Positions 1-7,858 of a DNA stretch of 64,000 nt are shown piece by piece. The notes under the pieces were generated by a model, which was given only the letters and a program-made list of their open reading frames with translations, had not been told where the DNA came from and did not search any database. Made by a program: the position numbers and the translations under genes. Numbering within the stretch: the stretch's first letter is position 1; each line of letters begins with the position of its first letter. Origin of the DNA: an uncultured Schlesneria sp. (lineage in GTDB: Bacteria; Planctomycetota; Planctomycetia; Planctomycetales; Planctomycetaceae); the NCBI GenBank assembly GCA_903840265.1, contig CAIMFH010000022.1:94528-158527 (forward strand), in the 5' to 3' direction.

Positions 1-1
1 G

Positions 2-445
2 GTCCCTGCGTCAAAAGTGACAGAGGCCATGTTGGATGGAAAACCGGTGCCGCTTCGATTCACGGTTGGGTCGAGCACCGTTGGCGCATTCTCGCTAACT
101 CATAACGAACCGATCGGGAAGTTGCCCATGTTGCCCGTACACTTTCGCGAGGCAGTGCCTTGTCAGGAATTCCTCTTCGCTCACGCACCCTCGAGCATCA
201 CTTACGTGGTCCCCGAAGGAATGACTCGATTTTCAGCGATCGGCTATTGTGCATTCAGCCAGAGCGTGCAATTTGAAGTAAAGGCTGACGGACAATTGGT
301 ACATCAAAGTCCCAAGGCTGGTGTCGTACATCTCGATGTCAAACTGCCGCCAGGCACGAAACTCATCGAATTGTTCGCCAACCCCTTGGATAATCCCGAC
401 GCTGATCATGCCATGTGGTGTTACCCGCGCTTGCATCGGAAGTGA
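2..445 (+). CDS. C-terminal part of a secreted NPCBM-like protein (5' end outside the window)
   Basis: The frame is open from the first bases of the window, so only the C-terminal ~147 residues are seen; the GTG at 17 is unlikely to be the real start. The segment closely matches the C-terminal module of the next gene: MLDGKP, FREAVPC.EFLFAHA, GMTRF.AIGY, the CYPRLH ending and the intervening spacing are shared. The fold resembles NPCBM-like beta-sandwich domains that planctomycetes attach to secreted proteins, presumably for carbohydrate or surface binding. The arrangement shows a tandem duplication of paralogues. No catalytic residues are visible. The family call is a resemblance, the paralogy is direct. 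Confidence 0.75.
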   Translation, partial: VPASKVTEAMLDGKPVPLRFTVGSSTVGAFSLTHNEPIGKLPMLPVHFREAVPCQEFLFAHAPSSITYVVPEGMTRFSAIGYCAFSQSVQFEVKADGQLVHQSPKAGVVHLDVKLPPGTKLIELFANPLDNPDADHAMWCYPRLHRK

Positions 446-497
446 CGCGCTAACGACCGAAGAATCCATGTCGCTTTTCGACTTAGGAATACTGCTG

Positions 498-3026
498 ATG
501 GAAATGTTCCGGTCCTATCGGTCGTTGTCATGGCTGCGATTCTGTCTGATCGCTTTCAGTTTGGCGCAGTTCGGCGGTTCGGCCCATGCCCAGACACGCC
601 ACTCGGTCCCGACAGCCGAGAAGCAAAAGGAGTTCGCGAAGCTACTTGAGGATGGCTATGACTTGCCTCGCTTGGACAACACTGCCAAAAAACAGGATGC
701 ACTAGCGAAGCTGATGGAGTCGTTGGCTGATGAGAATCTTGGGGCAGACGAGCGTTACGTCGTGCTGGCGACGGCCATCTCGTTAGCCAGCCAGACTGGC
801 GATGCAGACGAGTGGCTGAAGGCCGCGAACGCGCTGGTTGAGACATTTGATGTCGACGCGACGAAGGAAAAGACGCGACTGCTGACCGAGTTCCTGAAAG
901 CCAGCAAGCCAAACGCGCAGGTCAAACCGATCGTTGAGGAAGCGATTGAAATGTCGCAGGCCGCAGCGAAGGAACATCAGTTTTCTGAGGCTCTGGCACT
1001 ACTGGGTTCCGTCGACACTGTCCTTCGTCGTGCCGCAGACGGAGCAACATTGAAGCCCCTTGTGACCGAGGCCCGATCCACGATCACCGCTCGAGAAAAA
1101 GAATGGAAGGCATATCAGGCCGCCAAGACGAAACTCGAATCCAAACCAGACGATTCCGCCGCCAACCTCACTGTCGGCCGCTGGTTTATCGTTCAGAACG
1201 GCGATTGGACGAAAGCATTGCCGTTCTTAATCAAAGTCAGCGATCCGAAGTGGAAAGCTGCCGCCGAACTGGAACGAGGAATGCCAACGGATGTCATGAT
1301 GCAAGTCGCGGTCGGCGACGCGTGGTGGGACATCGCTCAAAAGGAAAACGGCACGGCGAAGACGGCTTTACTGGTTCATGCCGGAGAATGGTATCAGTTG
1401 GCGATACCAAACCTGACATCAGCCCTGAAGAAGCAAGTCGTCGCGAAACGACTGGATGATATTGAATCACTCACCACACAAGTCACGCCTCCGGCCCAGG
1501 TCAAATCGCAACCGACGGCCACGCAGGGACCTGGTGAATGGGTCGACCTGCTGGCCTTGTCAGACGGATTTGACTGGACGCCACTCGGGAATGAATGGGC
1601 CAGCAATCTCGTCGGGAAACCGACGAAGCAGGGGATCACTTTACAGAATGGGGCGTACCGACAATACCCGCTAGCCGCAATCATAGATGGAGACTACGAA
1701 TTAGAAGCCGAGTTTTTCAGGACCGAGGGCAATAGTGGACTTGGTCTCGTATTCCCCGTCGGTATTCACAATATGTTTCTCGAATTGGGTGCCGCTGATG
1801 GTGATACGTTCGCTGGAGTGGGCTACATTGATGGTAAGTGGTCAAACAATAATTCCACCAGACGCAAGACCTCGGTAGTCGCCAACAATGTACGGCATCG
1901 ACTGAAGATCCGCGTGAAGACTGACGGCTCGCAAGCGGCGTTCCAAATCGATTGGGACGAACAGCCGAATTTCATCAATTGGAAAGGGCCATCTGATGCT
2001 TTGGTCAACATCAATACCGCCGATTCGGCGTTGCCACTTGTCCAGCATGTCTGGGTCCATTCCTTCAATGGAAAGACGACCTTTGACAAGGTCCGCATCA
2101 AAATGGCTTCCGGTACTGTCCGGGGAGATGCCATCACAGAAGCCGACCGCCAAGCTGATCGAAAAAAGGGCTACATTCGACTCGTCGGAGAAAAGCCCAC
2201 GAAGTTCCAAGTGGCGTCTGGCAGACCCGCGATCAATCAGTTGACATCTCCACTTAGTGTGCCTGAGGGTATGGAACGTCGATGGCCGTTGATTGCTGAA
2301 GAATTTCGATTCTGCAATGACTATTACGCGGCCCATGCTCCGTCGCGATTGAAGTGTCCGATTCCGTCCGGAGCCAAGAGTTTCTCGGTCGTTGGGTACA
2401 ACGATTCGCGCCGCGCCACCAACTATCTGATTCTGATCGATGGAAAAATTGTCCACGATTCTGGCCAAGCCGCTATCGCTATCATCAAGGTCGCGATCCC
2501 TTCAAAAGCATCATCGATTGAACTCGTGACCAAATCAGCGGAAATACGAGACTACGATCGATCTTACTGGTGCTTCCCTCGCTTTCATAATGTCGATGTC
2601 GAGCGCATCACAGACAAAATGTTGGATGGAAAACCGGGAATGAAGTTCACCGTCAGCGCCAGCACTGTCGAAAAAGAACCCTTGCTGCGGAACAAACCGA
2701 TCGTCGCGTGTCACCCGCTCCATTTCCGGGATGCAGTTCCATGCCACGAGTTCTTATTTGCCCACGCAACATCTGTTGTTTCCTACGACGTGCCGCCGGG
2801 GATGACTCGCTTTACCGCAATCGGCTACAACGTCGTGAGTCAGCAGGTGAAGTACGCCGTCTTCGCAGACGGTGCCTCCCTCTTTCAAAGTCCGATGGCA
2901 GGAATTGTTCCGATCGACCTCAAGCTTCCAGTCGGCACCAAGACGATCGAATTAAAGATCACGGACGAAGGGGGCTACGACATGGACCATAGCATGTGGT
3001 GTTACCCGCGCTTGCATCAAAGGTAA
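498..3026 (+). CDS. Secreted multi-domain protein with LamG-like and two NPCBM-like domains
   Basis: Start chosen at ATG 498 because AGGA at 485-488 is well spaced and the N-terminus then forms a signal peptide ending SAHA|Q; ATG 468 is an alternative. The product is 842 residues. Residues ~35-330 are helical and TPR-like. Residues ~350-530 look like a LamG/DUF1080-type beta-sandwich (GNEWASN, DGDYELEAEF, F.GKTTFDKVRI). Residues ~605-715 and ~740-842 are two NPCBM-like repeats that both contain a HAPS/HATS motif, a VGY/IGY strand and a final WCFPRFH or WCYPRLH. The second repeat nearly duplicates the partial gene upstream, 52 bp away. Likely an exported or surface protein of unknown substrate. 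Confidence 0.8.
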   Translation: MEMFRSYRSLSWLRFCLIAFSLAQFGGSAHAQTRHSVPTAEKQKEFAKLLEDGYDLPRLDNTAKKQDALAKLMESLADENLGADERYVVLATAISLASQTGDADEWLKAANALVETFDVDATKEKTRLLTEFLKASKPNAQVKPIVEEAIEMSQAAAKEHQFSEALALLGSVDTVLRRAADGATLKPLVTEARSTITAREKEWKAYQAAKTKLESKPDDSAANLTVGRWFIVQNGDWTKALPFLIKVSDPKWKAAAELERGMPTDVMMQVAVGDAWWDIAQKENGTAKTALLVHAGEWYQLAIPNLTSALKKQVVAKRLDDIESLTTQVTPPAQVKSQPTATQGPGEWVDLLALSDGFDWTPLGNEWASNLVGKPTKQGITLQNGAYRQYPLAAIIDGDYELEAEFFRTEGNSGLGLVFPVGIHNMFLELGAADGDTFAGVGYIDGKWSNNNSTRRKTSVVANNVRHRLKIRVKTDGSQAAFQIDWDEQPNFINWKGPSDALVNINTADSALPLVQHVWVHSFNGKTTFDKVRIKMASGTVRGDAITEADRQADRKKGYIRLVGEKPTKFQVASGRPAINQLTSPLSVPEGMERRWPLIAEEFRFCNDYYAAHAPSRLKCPIPSGAKSFSVVGYNDSRRATNYLILIDGKIVHDSGQAAIAIIKVAIPSKASSIELVTKSAEIRDYDRSYWCFPRFHNVDVERITDKMLDGKPGMKFTVSASTVEKEPLLRNKPIVACHPLHFRDAVPCHEFLFAHATSVVSYDVPPGMTRFTAIGYNVVSQQVKYAVFADGASLFQSPMAGIVPIDLKLPVGTKTIELKITDEGGYDMDHSMWCYPRLHQR

Positions 3027-3052
3027 TGCATTTTCATTGTCGTCCTGACGTT

Positions 3053-3883
3053 TCACTTCTTGTCAATCTGCGCGAGATCGAGATACCGAGCAGCATAATC
3101 GACAATCGCTGTCGTGAGCGTGGCTGCAGTCTTCGGACGACCTTCCTTACTGCGGTAGTCGGCACCAAACTCCAGTTGCATGGCGTCGATGCCGAAACCT
3201 TGATGGCTGCCGTAGGTTTGGACGGTGTAGCCGCCACGGAAGCCCGTTTGTTCTTTGCCGTCGAACGGATCGGGATAGACCTTCCAGCCGTGATGCTTGA
3301 GTTGGCCGAAGAGGCTGTGTTCGCCCGTGTGTGCCGCTTCGCCGAAGCGTTCGCGGAGCAGGGTGACCGTTTTGCCGTCGTGCGTTCCGCGGTAGACGGT
3401 GTCCTTCGCTTCGCCCTGGCCATGAAGATCGAGCAGCAAGCCTTTGTGAAACTTCTTCTGCACGGCACTGCAGGCTGAGGTTAACGCGGCGTGGTATTCA
3501 TCATAGACGGGCTTGGCGTCGGGATCTTCGTAGGCGATTTCTGCGGGGCGATTCATGTCGACGTATTTGCGATGCGACCGCGCGACGATGACGTAGGGCT
3601 TCCGCTGAAATCGTTTGGCGATCGCTTTCGCCACGTCAGCCGCCAGCTCTTCGGTTCCCGTATCGCGACTGACGGTATATCCCGCGCCACCGGGCTTCAC
3701 ACCTTCGCCTCGACGAGGCTCGACGTCGGGAACTTCCAACTGCCCGCCGTGAGGAGCCGAAATAATGATCGGCAAGTCGCCAATTTCGACGTGGACGAAC
3801 CGCGACTCTTCGGCAGAACACATCGTCGAGGTCAGTGCCCAGACGGGGAGAATTGCTGCCAGTGTCAGTTGAATCGTTTTCAT
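3053..3883 (-). CDS. Exported N-formylglutamate amidohydrolase-like protein
   Basis: 276 residues beginning with a signal peptide (MKTIQLTLAAILPVWALTST, cleavage near SAEE). The mature part has the N-formylglutamate amidohydrolase (FGase, PF05013) pattern: SAPHGG near residue 42, DTGTEELA, a RSHRKYVDMNR motif and LLDLHGQG, which in this metallohydrolase fold supply zinc ligands and substrate-binding residues. Cytosolic relatives hydrolyse N-formyl-L-glutamate at the end of histidine degradation; no hut gene is adjacent and the signal peptide places this one outside the cytoplasm, so a different N-acyl or peptide substrate is likely. Convergent with the preceding gene, only 26 bp between stops. 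Confidence 0.75.
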   Translation of the reverse strand: MKTIQLTLAAILPVWALTSTMCSAEESRFVHVEIGDLPIIISAPHGGQLEVPDVEPRRGEGVKPGGAGYTVSRDTGTEELAADVAKAIAKRFQRKPYVIVARSHRKYVDMNRPAEIAYEDPDAKPVYDEYHAALTSACSAVQKKFHKGLLLDLHGQGEAKDTVYRGTHDGKTVTLLRERFGEAAHTGEHSLFGQLKHHGWKVYPDPFDGKEQTGFRGGYTVQTYGSHQGFGIDAMQLEFGADYRSKEGRPKTAATLTTAIVDYAARYLDLAQIDKK

Positions 3884-4118
3884 TCAGGCCTCGTCGCTTT
3901 AGTCATTCCGTTGTCGGCTTGCGTCGCTGAAACAGGATGCGCTCCAGACGCTCTGGAGGCAACTTCGATTAAAGCGCGGCTCTGATTATGAAGATGCTGT
4001 GAACTTGAATCGGATGAGCAAGGGGTGAGAAACTTTGACCTGATGGCGAGGATCTGCGTTAGGGGGCTACGGCCACAAACGCGGCCAGACTTAACTATTC
4101 CCAACGACGGGTCGCCTG

Positions 4119-4475
4119 ATGCTACCACGAATCCCGTTTATTGACTTCGATGATGACGGCCCCTCAGATACCTGGTCGAAATGGGGAATGGGAGTCGCGG
4201 TTCCCGCTGCGATCGGCTGCTACGGGATCTCCAGAATGCTGTGGCGGGACGTCATGCTGTATGGTCGGCGCGGCGTTCGAATGCCGCTGTCGGGATGGGA
4301 TGCTGTCGCATTCGGAATCGTCATCCTGTCGGTCGCGCTGTTTATGCACGCTCGCTATTTCATGGCCCATTCTAAGACCATGAGCGACTACGCGGAGCTC
4401 GGCAAGATCGTGGCGCTGCTGGCTGGTATCGCTAGCATCGGTTTTGTCGTCGTGCGGAATTTCACGCTGCTGTGA
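4119..4475 (+). CDS. Small integral membrane protein, function unknown
   Basis: 118 residues with three probable membrane segments: about residues 24-40 (WGMGVAVPAAIGCYGI), 62-80 (DAVAFGIVILSVALFMHA) and 95-115 (LGKIVALLAGIASIGFVVV). The N-terminus is acidic (FDDDGPSD). No recognised family. ATG 4119 is the first start and has no strong ribosome-binding site. It stands alone, with a palindromic repeat right after its stop and the redoxin gene converging from the other side. Confidence 0.6.
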   Translation: MLPRIPFIDFDDDGPSDTWSKWGMGVAVPAAIGCYGISRMLWRDVMLYGRRGVRMPLSGWDAVAFGIVILSVALFMHARYFMAHSKTMSDYAELGKIVALLAGIASIGFVVVRNFTLL

Positions 4476-4492
4476 ACGACCGCGTCATTTGG

Positions 4493-4578
4493 CTGGGAGG
4501 GAGAGGCTCCTGCCGAACCGTGGATGTCGATGGTCCCACAATAACATCGGCGGCTCCGCAGGAGCCTCGCCCTCCCAG
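4493..4578. repeat. 86-bp intergenic palindrome (GEAPAEP type)
   Basis: Left arm CTGGGAGGGAGAGGCTCCTG and right arm CAGGAGCCTCGCCCTCCCAG are inverted with a single mismatch over the outer 20 bases. It lies between the convergent ends of the small membrane protein and redoxin genes. One strand would read GEAPAEP in translation, a string common in spurious planctomycete ORFs. A second copy of identical length is at 26620-26705. Confidence 0.85.
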
Positions 4579-4596
4579 AAACGAAGGCACCGCCAT

Positions 4597-5169
4597 CTAG
4601 TCCAGGACGCAACCTGATGTGAGCGACTTCGGAGCATCGCTGACATCGATCGGTACCTCGGGGATGTTGGCAGCGGTGGCCAGTAGCGAGCCGATTTCGC
4701 GCAACATGTCTGCCGAATATCCCGGCCACAAGCGATCGATGGTCTGGCCGTTGGTGACCAGGACCGTATAGGCCGAGCGTTTTGCTTCGTAACTGCGGGC
4801 GATGGAATACCTGGGGTCGGCGACCAGAGGGAATGGTGTTTGATGACGCTGCTGCCACTCTTCGAGGTCTTCGGCGGTCCCCTCGACGACACCGACGATG
4901 TTGGCATTTGTTCCATAGGCACGGAACAGGTCGTGCGTGTGGGGTTCGTACGCCTCGCTGCAGGGACAACCGGGCAGAATGAAGATCGCGATTGTTGGTT
5001 TGCCGGCGGTCATACCCGGCAATGGAATCGCGGGACGGCCGCTGACAGCATTGGCCGATTGAGACATCCAGAGCGTGACGGGATGTCCGGCTCGCGGCTG
5101 GATCAGGACGGCAGCTAGCAGGGCGACTGCTGCTGCGACTAGCAGCAACGCGCTGTATAGTCGGCTCAT
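4597..5169 (-). CDS. Membrane-anchored or exported redoxin (thioredoxin-fold) protein
   Basis: The start is the ATG at 5167-5169, which overlaps the stop of the upstream MFS gene (ATGA), implying translational coupling. The 190-residue product has an N-terminal hydrophobic segment (MSRLYSALLLVAAAVALLAA) and then a thioredoxin/AhpC-TSA-like core: IAIFILPGCPCSEAYEPH, with a Cys-Pro-Cys where thioredoxins have CxxC, then VGVVEGTAEDLEEW and PFPLVADP. The C-terminus carries a further Cys (SGCVLD). It probably acts outside the cytoplasm as a thiol oxidoreductase or peroxidase; the C-P-C arrangement is atypical. Cotranscription with a MarR-controlled transporter suggests a stress or detoxification role (inference). 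Confidence 0.75.
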   Translation of the reverse strand: MSRLYSALLLVAAAVALLAAVLIQPRAGHPVTLWMSQSANAVSGRPAIPLPGMTAGKPTIAIFILPGCPCSEAYEPHTHDLFRAYGTNANIVGVVEGTAEDLEEWQQRHQTPFPLVADPRYSIARSYEAKRSAYTVLVTNGQTIDRLWPGYSADMLREIGSLLATAANIPEVPIDVSDAPKSLTSGCVLD

Positions 5170-6476
5170 GCTTGTGGTTCCAATGCGAGACTGCCACCGG
5201 CGACTTCTGGTTCGGTGAGGCTCTCGGTCATCCGCTTTGATCGGCCAATCTGGAGTACGATCGCGGCTGCGATCAGGCACAGGGCACCGGATGTGAGGAA
5301 CGCTCGTTCATAGCTGCCGCTCCACGTACGTAATGCGCCGGCGGCGAAGGTTGCCAAGGAAGCTCCGCATTGATGCGCCGCCACAATCCAGCCGAACATG
5401 ATTCCCGCGCGGTCGCGGCCCAGTGTATCGGCGGTCAGACGGATCGTCGGGGGGACTGTGGCGATCCAGTCCAGCCCGTAGAAGACGGCAAACAACGTCA
5501 GTCCCCAAGAGGCATCGGCGAGGACGAACGGCAGGGCGATCAGGGAGAGTCCGCGTAGCGCGTAGTACCAGCAGAGCAGGATGCGATTGTCGAGGCGATC
5601 CGAGAGCCAGCCTGAGGCCGTGGTCCCGGCCAGATCGAAGATTCCCATCAGGGCCAGCAAGCCCGCCGCGGTGACTTCGGGGATACCCTGGTCGACGCAC
5701 GCGGGAATCAGGTGAGTTCCCACCAAGCCATTCGTACTGGCTCCGCAGATGAAGAAACTGCCGGCGAGCAGCCAGAAGTCGCGCGATCGAAATCCATCAA
5801 ACAAACAGCGGACCGCTTCGACGGCCGGATTGGTCTTCGCCACGGGTGCGACGGGCGGCGCGACTGTTGCTCCATAGGGCAACAGCCCCAGATCGGCAGG
5901 GCGGTCTCGCAGGAAGATCGCGACTAACGGGATGGCCAGCATCAGGGCTCCGGCAATCAGCAGGACAGCCTGTCGCCAGCCGAAATGTTCGACTGTGGAC
6001 GCCATCACGGGCAGGAAGATAAGCTGCCCAGTCGCCGTGCTGGCTGTCAGCACGCCAAGAACGAGACCACGATGCAGAGTGAACCACCGGTTCACGATCG
6101 TGGCGGCGAGGACCAAGGCGGTCATGCCGGTTCCGGCACCGACGATGACTCCCCACAGCAGCATCAATTGCCAGGGTTCTTTCATAAATATCGTCAGCGA
6201 GACTCCGGTAGCGACCGTCGCCAGTGAGATCAGGATCGTTTTGCGGATCCCCAACCAATTCATGAGCGCCGCGGCAAACGGGCCGATCAATCCGTAGAGC
6301 AGAATATTGATGGAGATCGCTGCCGAAATGGTCGTGCGACTCCAGCCGAATTCTTTCTCCAGCGGGATGATCAACACGCCAGGGGCCGAGCGAACTCCGG
6401 CGGTCGCCAGCAGAGTCAAGAACGTGACTCCGGCGATCACCCAGGCATAATGCAATCGTCGCGGAACGGCGGTCAT
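5166..6476 (-). CDS. MFS transporter (oxalate/formate or monocarboxylate antiporter-like)
   Basis: 436 residues and about 12 membrane helices. The opening (HYAWVIAGVTFLTLLATAGV, then PLEKEFGWSRTTIS, later GIRKTILIS and RDRPADLGLLPYG between the two halves) is characteristic of the oxalate/formate-antiporter and monocarboxylate-porter branch of the major facilitator superfamily. It lies immediately downstream of a marR gene on the same strand and overlaps the redoxin gene by 4 bases. A palindrome resembling the marR operator sits about 75 bp before its start, so it is probably repressed by that regulator. The substrate cannot be read from sequence; export of a toxic organic acid or drug is one possibility. 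Confidence 0.85.
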   Translation of the reverse strand: MTAVPRRLHYAWVIAGVTFLTLLATAGVRSAPGVLIIPLEKEFGWSRTTISAAISINILLYGLIGPFAAALMNWLGIRKTILISLATVATGVSLTIFMKEPWQLMLLWGVIVGAGTGMTALVLAATIVNRWFTLHRGLVLGVLTASTATGQLIFLPVMASTVEHFGWRQAVLLIAGALMLAIPLVAIFLRDRPADLGLLPYGATVAPPVAPVAKTNPAVEAVRCLFDGFRSRDFWLLAGSFFICGASTNGLVGTHLIPACVDQGIPEVTAAGLLALMGIFDLAGTTASGWLSDRLDNRILLCWYYALRGLSLIALPFVLADASWGLTLFAVFYGLDWIATVPPTIRLTADTLGRDRAGIMFGWIVAAHQCGASLATFAAGALRTWSGSYERAFLTSGALCLIAAAIVLQIGRSKRMTESLTEPEVAGGSLALEPQA

Positions 6477-6551
6477 CGATTCATCTCTCGTCTCACGATA
6501 CTCTTCGGGGTTCGCACTGCAATTAGTCTACGCGACAACTTCCGGCACATT

Positions 6552-6569
6552 TGCTGTGTACACAGGTAT
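6552..6569. promoter_or_regulatory. Probable MarR operator upstream of the MFS gene
   Basis: Contains the perfect 12-base palindrome CTGTGTACACAG at 6554-6565 followed by GTA. On the + strand it shares the half-site CAGGTA and a TGTRTACRCAG core with the operator at 7019-7040. It lies in the 103-bp gap between the marR stop and the MFS start, so the transporter may have its own repressible promoter. Confidence 0.6.
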
Positions 6570-6579
6570 CGACTCGCAA

Positions 6580-7017
6580 TCATAGGCCCGATGCCGCCGA
6601 AGTCACCCCCGGCAGTAGAGAAAACAACGCTTCCCATGCTCCGTCGGGCATGGCCTGCTTCACGCGTTCCTGAGCTTTGACCCAAGCCGGACGAGCCGCC
6701 TCAAGTTTCGTTTTGCCCGACTTCGTGATCGTGACGAGTTTCTCACGACGATCTTCACCGGGGCGGATTCCGATCCACTTGTTGTCGTGGAGCACGCGAA
6801 GGGCGCGAGTCAGCGAGGTTTCTTCCAGGCAGGTCAAGGCACTGAGGTCACCCTGTCGGACTTCACCTGATTTATTGAGCAGGCTGAGCAGGGCATATTG
6901 AGTGATCCGCAGACCCGTTTCGCGGAAGTCCGCATCGTAGGCGCGCGTCACCGCGCGCGAGGCTCGCCGCAGCAGAGTACAGAGGCACGGAGTGGCGGTG
7001 GCGGATGACTCTTCCAT
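6580..7017 (-). CDS. MarR-family transcriptional repressor
   Basis: Start taken as ATG at 7017 (MEESSATATPC...); starting at 7053 would put the palindromic operator inside the coding region. 145 residues with a winged helix-turn-helix (GLRITQYALLSLL, then LSALTCLEETSLTRALRVL recognition helix, then the wing PGEDRREKLVTITKSG). The N-terminal helix has a Cys-Leu-Cys pair (PCLCTLLRRASRAVTR), also found in related MarR proteins and possibly redox-active, with another Cys in the recognition helix (LTCLEE). It is the first gene of a marR-MFS-redoxin operon and has a palindrome directly at its start, suggesting autorepression. The ligand is unknown; an oxidant or phenolic compound is plausible. Confidence 0.85.
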   Translation of the reverse strand: MEESSATATPCLCTLLRRASRAVTRAYDADFRETGLRITQYALLSLLNKSGEVRQGDLSALTCLEETSLTRALRVLHDNKWIGIRPGEDRREKLVTITKSGKTKLEAARPAWVKAQERVKQAMPDGAWEALFSLLPGVTSAASGL

Positions 7018-7018
7018 G

Positions 7019-7040
7019 ATTACCTGTATACGCAGGTAAT
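7019..7040. promoter_or_regulatory. Palindromic operator at the marR start
   Basis: Perfect inverted repeat ATTACCTG-N6-CAGGTAAT, centred 13 bases upstream of the marR ATG (7015-7017). It overlaps the presumed ribosome-binding site (CAGGTAAT). Length and symmetry are typical of MarR dimer sites; a related site precedes the MFS gene at 6552-6569. Confidence 0.75.
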
Positions 7041-7137
7041 TGAATTCCGTCAAGGACCGTTCGGCTTCCGCCCGGGCTTCTTGACTCTCGCCGACTTCTT
7101 TCTGACGATTCGATCAAGGTTCTCTCTGTTGCCCGCG

Positions 7138-7572
7138 CTAGATGTTGGCGGGATTCGCCCCCAGCAGTCCAACCTTGATACCGTTCGCCTTCAGAACGTT
7201 AGTCGCTTTCGCGTTGATCCGCAGCAGCACAAGCAATCCGATGCAGGGGATCAGCGTGCAGAAGGCGAGCAAGAGCCCTTGTACCGTGCCATACACTTTC
7301 GCTGAAAGCAGGAATACGAAAACCATCCCCGCCAGTACGGACGCGAGAAGTGCTATCGCCAAGCCAATTTCCAGGACGGGCGGGATCGCGATTTTGCTCA
7401 TCACGGTGATGACTCTGCCGATGATCACACACAAATAGACCAGGATGCAGAGCGTGACCCAACGCTGATAGCCCGCCACACTTCGCAAATCGTCTCGCGT
7501 GCCGCTCAGAACTCCTTCAACGCGAAGATCACTTTCGGGAGCGCGAAACGGATTGTCTTCCATGTCACTCAT
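7138..7572 (-). CDS. NPFRAP-type small membrane protein
   Basis: Start at ATG 7572 (MSDMEDNPFRAPESDL), with AAGGG upstream; ATG 7563 is an alternative. 144 residues. The cytoplasmic N-terminus carries the NPF-x-AP-E motif that opens a large family of planctomycete membrane proteins of unknown function. Three or four hydrophobic helices follow (WVTLCILVYLCVIIGRVITV, IGLAIALLASVLAGMVFVFL, VQGLLLAFCTLIPCIGLLVLL), then a short NAKATNVLKANGIKVGLLG tail common to such proteins. Monocistronic as far as can be seen. Confidence 0.75.
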   Translation of the reverse strand: MSDMEDNPFRAPESDLRVEGVLSGTRDDLRSVAGYQRWVTLCILVYLCVIIGRVITVMSKIAIPPVLEIGLAIALLASVLAGMVFVFLLSAKVYGTVQGLLLAFCTLIPCIGLLVLLRINAKATNVLKANGIKVGLLGANPANI

Positions 7573-7858
7573 GCCTGGCCCTTGCTGTACCTGAGAGCGG
7601 TTGTCTGAGCCGAAATCCGGGTGATTCGGGCACAATTCTGATTGACGGTGCCGCTTCGTGCAAGCGGTCCTACATTGTGACCGGCTGCGACGGTCGAGTT
7701 AGCAACTTTTGGCCTCAAGCCAAGAAAAAGCCACAACTTCAGATGGAATTATCTCTATTCGCTGATTTTAATAGCTCAGGTTTTACAGGTTCGCTATTTG
7801 CGCCGTCCTTGGAAATAGTAGATCCATTGACCGCCTGATCACCGCGGAGTTTTCGGCA

